Source of the DNA: Aquanectria penicillioides
Taxonomy: Eukaryota > Ascomycota > Sordariomycetes > Hypocreales > Nectriaceae
Direction of reading: 5' to 3'
Assembly (NCBI GenBank): GCA_003415625.1
Contig: PYIU01000006.1
Location: forward strand, 2,480,001 to 2,544,000
DNA length: 64,000 nt
Part shown: piece by piece, positions 54,859 through 64,000 of the stretch
How the letters are laid out: every line of letters begins with the position of its first letter
How positions within the stretch are numbered: the stretch's first letter is position 1
The notes under the pieces: generated by a model
What the model was told of the DNA's origin: nothing
Seen by the model: only the letters and a program-made list of their open reading frames with translations
Databases searched by the model: none
Program-made: the position numbers and the translations under genes

Positions 54859-55625
54859 TTGTTGGTGTGACTGATGATGAATGAGTCGGGCGTGAGAGGA
54901 TGCCGGTCCTTGGTCCTGGCTCCCTAAGCGGTTAGGTTAGATGAGGACCGGTGTCTATCGCAGCGGTGTGTTTGTGCTTTTACTTGACTGTCGCTTTGAA
55001 GACTGAGGAAACAAATGCGTAACCTGTAGTTTATTCAATTATTCCTTAACGAAACTGGATTCAAGCTATCCGATTTCATCCTTCATTATTTGTTCGTTTT
55101 CTCTTCTCCCGAACTGCCCAAGTGGCCCGGCCCCGTGTAAACGTCAATGTTTTCACCACCACCCTCAAGGACCTTCTGCATAAAATAAACTAGAGCACAT
55201 CCTTTCATAGACTTGATGGAAAATGAGGAGCTCCGCCGTAATCCTTTTGCGACACACACATCTCCCACCGATGATGCCATCCGCTTTTGCTCTCCCCCAT
55301 CCTCCGTTGACGACTCCTCCAAGCCAGCCATCTCCATCCCCGCCCCCACCTTTCCGGCCGAGGCCCCGTCCCGTGCGTCCCGCATGAGAGTGAGGGAGAG
55401 AGGCAGGATCCAGCAGCAGGCGCAATAAGAATAATTGACGGCTTAATTGCTCATCAATCGTAAACTTCTTCCTTTTCTCAATCAGTGAATGCTATCTGGC
55501 AGACTGAGCCATCCGATCGGTCATCTTTTCCGCCCGAGACTCAGCCCAGCAGTCCAAGTGCAGTCCAAGTACAATCCAAGTGCAGTCCAGAAAGAAAAGC
55601 CCACAAGGAAAAGCTGCTGCCCATC
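54859..55625. other. intergenic region with an 11-base tandem repeat before the hydrolase gene
   Basis: No supported gene. The leader of the CocE-like gene lies at its end, including the repeat at 55551-55589. An in-frame upstream ATG at 55485 exists, but the residues it would add are low in complexity and partly encoded by that repeat. Confidence 0.55.
55551..55589. repeat. tandem repeat, 11-base unit
   Basis: Three full copies and one partial copy of AGTCCAAGTGC (with A/G variation) lie 37-75 bases upstream of the hydrolase start codon, within its likely leader. Confidence 0.9.
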
Positions 55626-57513
55626 ATGGCCGACGTTAAAACACCTCCCATTCGCGACCTCCAGGAGGTCTTCCAGGATGAGGAAAATAACCTCACCTTC
55701 ATGAAGAACGTCTCCATTCCCCTCAAGGCGTCCCCGCTGCCCATTCGTGCAAACGTCTACCTTCCCAAGTCCGACGACTCCAATGCTCGCTGGCCGGTCC
55801 TCGTCACCTATGGCCCATACGGCAAAGATATCCCCTATGCCACCTTTTACGCCGGCTCCTTCAGCGAGGTCAATCCTGAGCACCGCTCCAAGTATTCGGC
55901 CTGGGAGACTCCCGATCCCGTCTACTGGACGCGCGAGGGTTATGCCATTGTCCGCGCCGACGAGCGTGGTCTCGGCCAGAGCCCTGGTCTGCTGGATACC
56001 ATGAGCCGCGGCACCAGCGAATGCTTCTTTGATGTTGTCGAATGGGCCGCTGAGCAGCCTTGGTCGTCGGGCAAGGTTGGCCTGTTGGGTATTTCATACT
56101 ACGCTGGCTCGCAATGGCGCGTCGCTGCCCGTCGTCCCAAGGGCCTGGCCGCCATCATCCCGTGGGAGGGCATGTCGGACTACTACCGCGATCGATGCCG
56201 CCACGGCGGTATTCTGTCGGACAGATTCATCGGCTTCTGGTGGAACCGCCAGGTGCTCGTGAACCAATACGGCAAGGCTGGCCGCTCCAAGCTTCAGTTC
56301 CCGCCCGATGGCCCTGGTGCCCGCGGCCAGGAGGATACCATTGAGGGGGACCTTCCTGAGGAGGTGTTGGCGCAGAACCGCAAGGATCAAACTCAAGACA
56401 ATGTCAAGAACAAGTTCCGCGACGACGACTACTACATGAGCAAGGAATATAGTCTTGAGGATATCGAGGTTCCCCTGCTCAGTGTTGCCAATTGGGGCGG
56501 CATCTTGCTGCACTTGCGAGGCAACGTTGAAGGCTACACTCACGCCGGTTCCAAGTTCAAGTACATTCGATTCATCACCGGCCGACACGACCTCCCTTTC
56601 TACTACCACGATGAGGTTAAGATCCAAAAGAGCTTCCTCAATGCCTTCCTCAAGGGCCAGGATGACTACGGCTGGAGCGTTCCTGGCAAAGTCCCTCCCG
56701 TCACTCTAACGCTGAGGAAGGGCAACGTCGGTTTCAACGACGCCGAGAAGGAAAAGGCTTACCAGAAGCGCGACGAGGAAGCATGGCCAATTCCTCGTAC
56801 CCAATACACCAAATGGTACTTGACGGCGGACCAGAGCTTCACGCCCAATCAACCTGCCGCCGAGTCAAAGACGGTTTCTTATCCAGCCCTAGGTAATCTT
56901 GACAACCAAAAGCTGGCTCAGTTCACCAGCGCGCCGTTCGAGGAAGAGACTGAAGTTACTGGGCACATCACAGCTCATCTCAACGTCTCGGTGACGCCCG
57001 AAAACTCTGGTGAGACTGATATCGACCTGTTCGTCACTCTCCGCCACATTGATCCCACTGGCAAGGAGGTGCTCTACACCGGAACCGCCGGCGATCCCAT
57101 CCCCCTCTGCAAGGGATGGCTCCGGGTGAGCAACCGCAAGGTCCACGACGACCACCCCAAGCATCGCCCCTATCTCCCCCACCGAGAATACTTTGCCGCC
57201 GACGTGCAACCTGTCAAGGCTGGCGAGGTCTACTCGGTTGATGTCGAGGTCTGGCCGACCAATGTCGTCGTCGAAAAGGGCGGCAAGCTCATCTTCGAGG
57301 TCAGCAGCGGAGACACTCAAGGCAGCGGTGTCTTCCAGCACAACTCCGAGGTTGACAGGTATGTTTATTTCCCATGCACATCGTGCAATTACCCCTGCTA
57401 ACATCTAAAAAAAAAAAAAAAGACCGGCTTCCAAGTTTGCAGGCACCAACAACATCCACTTCGGCGAGGGCCTGGATAACTACGTGACGCTCCCCATCAT
57501 CCCGCCAAAATAG
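55626..57513 (+). CDS. CocE/NonD family (X-Pro dipeptidyl-peptidase-like) hydrolase
   Basis: Serine hydrolase of the S15/CocE group acting on esters or amides; the substrate is unknown. Two exons (55626-57358, 57423-57513) give 607 residues. The alpha/beta-hydrolase part shows WPVLVTYGPYGKDIPYATFY, GYAIVRADERGLGQSPG with the typical DxRG, and the nucleophile elbow LLGISYYAGSQWRVA (Ser in GxSY). The cap follows (IIPWEGMSDYYRD), with a likely catalytic His in the FITGRHDLPFYYHDEV segment. The C-terminal jelly-roll domain (EVTGHITAHLNVSVTPENS, DIDLFVTLRHIDPTGKEVLY) ends in LPIIPPK. No signal peptide, so probably cytosolic. The intron acceptor follows a run of 15 A. I chose MADVKTPPIRD as start. 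Confidence 0.92.
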
Positions 57514-57899
57514 ATAGAGCTGTAGAAGCAGAATACTTGATAGGACATAGAACCGCCCACCCACAACCCGAAGACAGGGCTATTTCTAGTTATTTGGATG
57601 CGGGATGGTGCCGTGTGGGGTAGCTCGTACTCGATGAAGAAGAGAGAGTAGATTGACAATCAGATGCTGGCCCGTCGGCTCCTTGACGTGATGATCACCC
57701 ACTTTCCACCGCAGGTGCAAAAGCACAAAATAAAAAATAATAATAAATAAATAAAATAATAAATAAGCGAAATACGAGTCGGAAATGATGTAAATTTCGA
57801 GACTCCGCATCTTGTAGCCCCCCTTCTCCGCCCTCGGTTCGTGTACGGGCCGTCCACTTGGAGCCGGGACTCTGGGGAACGTCCCGGTGGGGGTGGGGG

Positions 57900-59308
57900 A
57901 TGGAGTCCGTGAAGGCCAAACATATTCACCTGGACACGCCCGAGACGCCCATTTTGCAAGAAAATGGTCAGACCCTGTTTGAAGAGCCTGGTTTTGATCC
58001 AATTATTGTCAATATGAGCTACGCGGAGCATTTTTCCTTGAAAAATATCCCCTATGGAATTGCGAGCACGGAGGGGCGTCCCGCTGCCGTGGCTACTCGG
58101 CTCCATGACTGTGTCTTCTTCCTGGCCGATCTAGAGCTGGCTGTTTCCACGAGCCTGAAGAATACATTCACCGAGGTAGGCAAAGAGTTATCTTGATCTC
58201 ACAAAGACCCGTGCTGAGAAAGACAGTCCACCCTCAATGCTCTTGCAGCCGTAGAGAAGACGGCACTCGTCCGGCTCCGCAGCGCTATCCAGAGCGTACT
58301 CGCCGATCAGAATGCTGTATCCAAATTCGGCATCCCCATTGGGGAGGTGACAATGGATTTGCCCATAGAAGTCAAAGGATTCACAGATTTCTCCTGCTCA
58401 ACGGAGCACTTGCTGAACGCGGGCGAGGCTGTCCTGGGAGTTCGGAGCTTCCCTCCGGCATCTCTGCATCTCCCGATCGGTTACACGGGTCGCTCTTCTT
58501 CAGTGGTCGTATCCGGCACATCTATCACCCGGCCTTACGGACAATATCGCGACGGAGAGGAGATTGGCTTCGGTCCCTCGAGAGCGCTTGACTACGAACT
58601 GGAGATGGGCGTCATTGTTGGGAAACCGTCCAAATTCGGCGAGAGAGTTGCCGTCAATTCTGCAAACGAGCACATCTTTGGAATAGTCATCGTCAACGAC
58701 TGGAGTGGTAAGACAACCATTGACTCCAACCGTAACCACAGAAGCAATATTTACTAACTGGGAAATCAGCACGAGACATTCAAGGATTCGAGATGCATCC
58801 ACTCGGTCCCATGAACGGCAAAAGCTTCGGTACCTCCATCTCACCGTGGGTCGTGACACCCGAGGCTCTTGAGCCCTTTGCAACTGAGCCTCCGACGAAA
58901 CAGTTCCCCGTCAAGTCGTACCTTCAGGATAACAAAGCAAAGTCGAGTTACAAGATCGCCCTCGAAGCCGAGGTTCTTTCCGAGGGGTCGTCAACCAGGG
59001 TGTGCAAGGCAAAGCTAGAGTGGATGTACTGGACATTCCGAGACCTAGTGGCACAACAGACGATCAACGGGTGCAACATCAACTCGGGAGATTTGCTAGC
59101 AACGGGAACAGTGTCTGGCGTAGGAGATGACGAGCACGGCTGCCTGCTTGAGATGACAAAAGGCGGAAAAGTAGAGTGGGAGCTATCAACGGGGAAGAAG
59201 CGGCGATATCTCGAGGACGGCGACGGGGTGAGGCTCACGGCATATGCGGGTGACGGAGTTGGCTTTGGGGAGTGTATTGGCTACATTTCATCGGCGCGAC
59301 CTCTATGA
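57900..59308 (+). CDS. fumarylacetoacetase-family hydrolase, divergent active site
   Basis: The family cleaves fumarylacetoacetate to fumarate and acetoacetate at the end of tyrosine breakdown. Exons 57900-58175, 58227-58707 and 58770-59308 give 431 residues with both the N-terminal domain (HFSLKNIPYGIASTEG) and the FAH domain. Conserved parts include LHLPIGYTGRSSSVVVSGT, the metal-binding LDYELEMGVIVG, VIVNDWSARDIQGFEMHPLG and GKSFGTSISPWV. Metal ligands appear intact. Compared with the mammalian enzyme from memory, the Tyr after the first aspartate is Ser (FTDFSCSTEH), the loop bearing the substrate-binding Arg is shortened, and the WEY tyrosine is Met. It may be a paralogue with a different diketone substrate. 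The ATG at 57900 is the first in frame. Confidence 0.9.
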
Positions 59309-59829
59309 ATGAATTTGCACGGGTACCCGTCCATAGTATCTTGACATAAATTTATTTTGAAAATGAAGACCAATGTACCATTATGTGCATTCTAAATGCC
59401 AGGCGAGAAGCCACACTCACTGCAGGTTAGAAATGATAAGTCATATAAACTCAAACTCCGCATAGTATGATCTGGTTTAGGTTATCCGCCAACGGCGAAC
59501 CCGTTAGGCTTCGCGGAAGCAATTTGTACCCGAATTATAACAAGCATTGAAAGTGCTGGAATTTCATTCTGTAAATTGCATCCGGCTCGGCCTGGCTATT
59601 GTTGAGATGGGGATTTCCCTGACAACATGTAAACGAGCACAGAGAAATAATATGGATACATACTTATTTGTAGTTGTCATAATCGGCCTAATAAAGAACA
59701 AAATTCGCAGCTTGATCACATCCTGTTTAGAATCTCCCAGTCCTCAACATCCCCCGACGAAGTTATGAAATCTTCTTTACAAAAGCAACCTCTAACAGTA
59801 TCAATTGAACTTCTAGGCCATCGCTAAAG
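59309..59829. other. intergenic region
   Basis: AT-rich 3' region of the FAH-like gene and the upstream region of the thioredoxin-fold gene. A possible short first exon of the latter (59607-59628) is discussed there. No other coding signal is seen. Confidence 0.5.
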
Positions 59830-60501
59830 ATAGCCACGCTCGCTATCACCGCCATCTCCGATCCCGTATGTCCCTGGTGCTACATCGGAGCCGTCCGTCT
59901 CTCCTGCGCTCTCAATCTTTCCCGTGAGACCGCCTCTGCTAATCACAAAATCACAACTTCGTGGCATTCATACCAACTCGACCCCCATGCGACTTCTCAG
60001 CCTTTCATGCAGAAGGTGGCCACTCGTTCCGGGCAGGACCGAGTTCCCCAGGTGTTGACAGAGCTCTACAACCAGGGCATGGCAGAAGGCTTGAAATTCC
60101 GCTTCAATTCAACCATTGGAAACACGAGAGACCCTCACCGACTAAAACATTTGGCCGCCATGAAAGATAAGACTGGAGAAGATGGACTGGAGACACGCCT
60201 TACAATGGAGGTGATGAAGATGTTCTTCGAGCAAGGCGGAGACGTCACCAGCGTAAAAGATTTATCAACTGCGACAGAGCGGGCGGGCATTGATCGAAAC
60301 GAGGCCATGGCTTGGCTTGTTGTCAACGATGGCGGAGAGGAGATTGAAGCCCAGACCAAGGAGACATATCAAGTAGGCGTCAGGGATATGCCGCACTACG
60401 TGATAAACGGACGATTCACCATGAATGGCGCGCGGGAGGTACAATCCATTCTTAGACAGCTTGTCTTAGCCAGAGAAGCTTTCTTGAAAAGCACTAAATG
60501 A
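59830..60501 (+). CDS. FrnE/DsbA-like thioredoxin-fold protein, start unresolved
   Basis: DSBA-family oxidoreductase/isomerase of the FrnE type, related to 2-hydroxychromene-2-carboxylate isomerase. The frame encodes ISDPVCPWCYIGAVRL with an intact CPWC active site near the N terminus, then TTSWHSYQLDPHATSQPF, FNSTIGNTRDPHRLKHLAA, and the C-terminal GVRDMPHYVINGRFTMNGA with the usual cis-proline region. It ends LVLAREAFLKSTK. The frame has no ATG ahead of the domain: the codon where family members start reads ATA (59830-59832), and a stop lies eight codons upstream. A first exon at 59607-59628 spliced to 59834 would give MGISLTTSTLAIT and also fits. Otherwise the start codon is lost. Confidence 0.85.
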   Translation: MATLAITAISDPVCPWCYIGAVRLSCALNLSRETASANHKITTSWHSYQLDPHATSQPFMQKVATRSGQDRVPQVLTELYNQGMAEGLKFRFNSTIGNTRDPHRLKHLAAMKDKTGEDGLETRLTMEVMKMFFEQGGDVTSVKDLSTATERAGIDRNEAMAWLVVNDGGEEIEAQTKETYQVGVRDMPHYVINGRFTMNGAREVQSILRQLVLAREAFLKSTK

Positions 60502-60728
60502 GTCCCGGTCAGTAAACTACTTGTACCTCCAACGCATTCTTCCTAACCACTAACAACCCAGTTGAGTGTGAATGACAGCATTCCCGTTGTGAAAAAGACG
60601 AAATATATACATAAGTGAAATCAATTCTCTTTCAATGGTTTCCTTCCTTCACCTTAAGTCAACTTGATACATACATCTGGCTAGTAGAAATCGGGGAGGA
60701 TGTTGAATATTAGACGCTTAGAAGACGT

Positions 60729-61400
60729 CTACTTGTGGCAGAGCTTGCCAGAGTTCAAATTGTAGCCCCATGCATCGCTTCCAACTCCAGATAGCACGAA
60801 CAAGCTGCTTGTAGGGTCGTCCTTTTTCTTGATACTCAGCAATCGGTCATGATGGGCTCCATAGTAATCATGCTTGAAGTTGGTGTTGAATAGGTTCGCC
60901 TCGTTAATGTACGAGCCTGTTTTCAGTGCCCGCTCTCTCCAGAGCGCCTTCTTTCTTCTCGTCGAGGAATTTGGCAGTCCGATCAAGCGCAGCCTGAGGG
61001 GCGTCGTTTTGGTCAAAGGTGGCGCCATAGTACACGGTGTGCACATAGGTCGACCTCCGCGCAGGGAGAGCGGCGCCTTGCATAGCAGGAGAAATTTCCC
61101 TTGGCCCTGGGCTCCCTTGGAAACCAAGTACTCCGATGGAAGAACTAGTGCCACTTTGCGTTTCTATAAAGCGCTTGGTATAGTTGACGAGCTGTTGTTG
61201 TGATAGCTCAACCAGTTCAGCGCGACCTAGCAAACGGCTGGTTGCCATGCTCTCTGAGCCCGCACTGCTTGCTGCCTTGTTCAAGCTGTCAAAGAACCTT
61301 TTGAAGCTTGTGAAAGATGAAGTGTTTAAACGGGTCACAGTGATAAGTTCTCCATTTGGCGAAAGATGGCTGGATCTTCTCTATTGTCCGGCTGAGCAAT
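60729..61400 (-). pseudogene. 5'-truncated, frameshifted remnant of a berberine-bridge-type FAD oxidase
   Basis: The C-terminal part of an FAD-linked oxidase is recognisable. One frame holds NGELITVTRLNTSSFTSFKR through QGAALPARRSTYVHTVYYGA. A second frame, about 60980 downward, holds the BBE motif region GSYINEANLFNTNFKHDYYG and HHDRLLSIKKKDDP. The frames are offset by one base near the AAGAAAGAAG stretch at about 60950-60965, and a stop closes the frame just upstream of NGELI. The N-terminal FAD-binding domain (with its His/Cys flavin attachment site) is not found within the next 2 kb. I therefore call it a decayed gene, although the frameshift alone could be a sequence error as in other genes here. 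Confidence 0.75.
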
Positions 61401-63889
61401 GCCAAGACGTCCTTGTTGGTAGAGTTGTAAGTGTAAACTTATACAAATGTTTGTACTGCAACTGGCGTAGGAATAAGAGATAATGAAAACGACCTGAAGC
61501 CCTCATACGCGTATATGTACGATGGCGTAATACGAGGCGTGATATCCAGGCTTTTAAGGCGGTTTTTATGATTTGATAAACACGGGAAACCAATGAGAGT
61601 GTTTTCTATCTCTTGCGGGAGAATTATGTTTTTTTCCTGGCGCAAATCAATCCATGGCACCGGCGTTCGTTCAACCCAAGTCCCTCAAGACTGTATCGCA
61701 TTTTCGCCACTCTGAGAGCATATCCTCTTACAATTTTATTGAAAATTCGGGATGTCTACAAAGCGCACAAGCTCAGAGGCATAGCAAATTAGCATTGAAT
61801 TCAAACTCTTGTTGATATCAGAAGAACATGTGACATCGTCCTGACGAGATATAGACCTTCCTCTTCAGGTTTACTTGGTAGCACATCTGACAGAACATAA
61901 AATGCAACGATACTTCAATTACAAATCAACCAAGCCAAATTCAACAACTCGGGGTCAAGAGAATCCCCGTAGCCGAAAACTCACATAGATTAGGAGGACT
62001 TTTGTCCGGGTCAAGGCCGTGAGGAGGTCTGATTACGGCATGAATGAATTTCTATGTCAGTATTCTGGTCATATGTAAGCTGATGAGGTCAGACGGGTCC
62101 CAGGAACAGGAATTTATCCATCCAAGATGATTTGCTTTATCTAAATCTGGGCGAGTCGACTTTCACAAAGTAGTTACCGGCTAGCCCCTAGCCAGCTGCC
62201 TGTTCGTTAGAGAAGCTAGGTACACCCGTGAACGAAAATAGAGCCCAGATTCCTTTTAGCCATGAAAAAACAACAGGAGTCAATCGATCTCACAGTAAAA
62301 CTTTGGAAAATAGAAGAGTGAAAGCATGCCGCCTAATGCATGAAGTGACAAAGTGGTAAACGCTTACCGGAATCCCCTGCACCTACCAAAAGCATTACGA
62401 GAAATGCTGATCGATGAGATGCTTCAACCGTGATCCCACCTCCATTGTCCTCGGAGGGAAAGGCGCCGCAGTTCCCAAAGAAGAGTTCATACTAAACCAA
62501 ACTGACGATCTATGGTAGGCCATAAAAGAAAATAAGGTAGATAAATGTGTCGGCGAAATTGCCGATGCAATTCACTCATTACGGGCATGAGATAGGGATG
62601 CACCATATGGCGGCCTACTAGCCTAAACCAAGCCCCCGGGGCTTCATGTTACTCAGGCCTTGCAACATGGCGACCAAGGAACGGGGCTTATCAAATCTTG
62701 TATTTACCATCATGATTCAATTGGCTCTCGTTTAGGGCTAATGCTTCACCAAACACTCATGTGGCTGAGGAAAAAAGCGATGGTAGCATCGCACGAGAAG
62801 CACACCGACTATCCGTGTTTTAACCCATTTTGCCAATAGAGGCCGCTGATTACTGAATTGAACTTCGAACCATACAAGACAGTGAAGGGGCATATTGCAG
62901 AACTGTTGGGCGCGACTAGATGATGTATTGTCAACGATGATTTCATTCGCTTCAGGCTTCGACGTCCTTCATTTTCAAGTCTTTCATTGTGGTGTCTCAG
63001 CAGTGCGTCGCATGCTTGAATAGTGGGTGCGATGCATTCAGTGGGGGACGAAGAAACCAACCAATCACCCCACCAGCGCCAGGCTGGTGTAATTGGTCAA
63101 AAAGCACTTAATTTCACCCACCCGTTGATTATCTTCAAGGCTCTCGTCAAGAAATAAGAGAAAAGGGCATGATGAGAGAGTGAAGTTGCCTTGTGACAAT
63201 GTTCAATCTCTGAGAGGCTAGCCAATCCTGGATAAGGCATCGGGTAGATGCCTTGATCTCGATCGCGTTGGGAGCTGGCAGGTGAGAGACGAGTGGCAGG
63301 TACAGGTGGCACCTAGCTTGTGACATGTGGCAGGCGTAAGCTCTAAGCTGTGCGAGCTCCTTCCCATTTCCCCAAGTCAATGGAATCGCGCCATTGGCCA
63401 TTGGCCCAAGCTCCACGTCCCAAATCGGATTCAAAGCCCAAGTGCAACTTCCAGGGGCTCGGCCCACTGCAGCACCCCTTGGAATTCCCCCCCTGGGAGC
63501 GGGCAACTGCAGGCCGCTTGCCCACTGAAGAGGTCCCCCCCACAAGGGTATCTCCATGCCAGACTAGGTAGGTAAGTTACGTAGAACCGCTAGAACCTTC
63601 CCTTGGCTCCCTACGGAGCTACTCTTCGACTCCAGAGCTCATGCCACCCTTGTCGCAACCGCAAGTGAGCAGGAGCGCCCCTGGTTCGCTGGTCGCGACT
63701 GAGGCCAGATTGTCACACCCACACCATCCACACCAACTTTTCCCCATTTTCCCAATCTCGTCGCTAATTCGAAGGGACTCTGTTTTGCTCTCTTTTCTTA
63801 TTCCGTCATCCCTTTCCTCTTCTTCGTCTCCTCCCGCCCTGGCTCGTCTTGTCTCGTCTGCCCGTTCCTGTCACCGTCTGTCCGCCGCC
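61401..63889. other. gene-poor, relatively AT-rich region and promoter of the last gene
   Basis: About 2.5 kb with no supported coding sequence. The left part (61.4-63.1 kb) is noticeably more AT-rich than the rest of the window and may be decayed DNA around the oxidase remnant. From about 63740 the sequence is CT-rich, as expected for the leader of a strongly expressed gene. Confidence 0.5.
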
Positions 63890-64000
63890 ATGTTCTTCAA
63901 GGCTTCTCTCATCGCGCTCCTGGCCGCCCAGGTCTTCGGCGCCGTCGCCCAGGTTCGTTTCCTGCACCCTCCCGAGCGCCATGACCCTCTTGCGTGTCAC
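63890..64000 (+). CDS. secreted protein, first exon only (runs off the window)
   Basis: An ATG in ideal context (CCGCCGCCATG) follows a CT-rich leader. The first 21 codons read MFFKASLIALLAAQVFGAVA then Q, a clear signal peptide with a lysine, a hydrophobic core and an Ala-x-Ala-type cleavage site. A GTTCGT donor follows at 63953, so the rest to 64000 is probably intron. The mature protein is outside the window, so no function can be given. Confidence 0.75.
   Translation, partial: MFFKASLIALLAAQVFGAVAQVRFLHPPERHDPLACH

Overview
The window looks like nuclear DNA of a filamentous ascomycete, most likely a sordariomycete and possibly of the order Hypocreales. The signs are short introns (mostly 50-90 bases, GTANGT donors, CTNAC-type branch sites), about 50-55 % GC, CT-rich leaders upstream of start codons, and protein families in their Pezizomycotina forms (MED5/Nut1, Es2, Yju2, Kin17, a glutamine-rich protein conserved in sordariomycetes). 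The species assignment is inference. There are no bacterial operons, CRISPR arrays or rRNA genes, and I found no convincing tRNA.

Layout. 1-6.3 kb is a gene desert with long C and T runs, small tandem repeats and an AT island. 6.3-7.6 kb (-) holds the glutamine-rich nuclear-type protein. 7.6-14.9 kb is a second desert. 14.9-33.3 kb is a dense block of housekeeping genes, mostly head-to-head pairs: mitochondrial uS9 (-) / eEF1B-gamma (+); an FCP1-like phosphatase (-) / RRP36 (+); COQ8 (-); ES2 (-) / PP5-type phosphatase (+); POP8 (-) / SPT4 (+); KIN17 (-) / YJU2 (+). Most of these act in RNA processing, transcription elongation or translation. 33.3-40.5 kb is a desert with one small 68-codon gene. 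40.5-49.3 kb holds an AMID/FSP1-type oxidoreductase, a short-chain dehydrogenase and Mediator subunit 5.

49.7-61.4 kb is a metabolic stretch: a LigB/DODA-type extradiol dioxygenase, a membrane-anchored aldehyde-dehydrogenase homologue that has lost its catalytic residues, a small protein of unknown function, a CocE/X-Pro peptidase-like hydrolase, a divergent fumarylacetoacetase, a FrnE/DsbA-like thioredoxin-fold protein and a 5'-truncated berberine-bridge-type oxidase remnant. A role in aromatic compound breakdown is possible but only inferred. The window ends in the first exon of a gene for a secreted protein.

A recurring technical feature is that several conserved genes are each exactly one base short of an open frame. 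eEF1B-gamma, RRP36 and the AMID-like gene can be localised to a homopolymer or its neighbourhood; ES2 and the FCP1-like gene show the same deficit, and POP8 fits two such losses. This points to homopolymer under-calling in the assembly rather than real pseudogenes, and it should be resolved before protein models are used.
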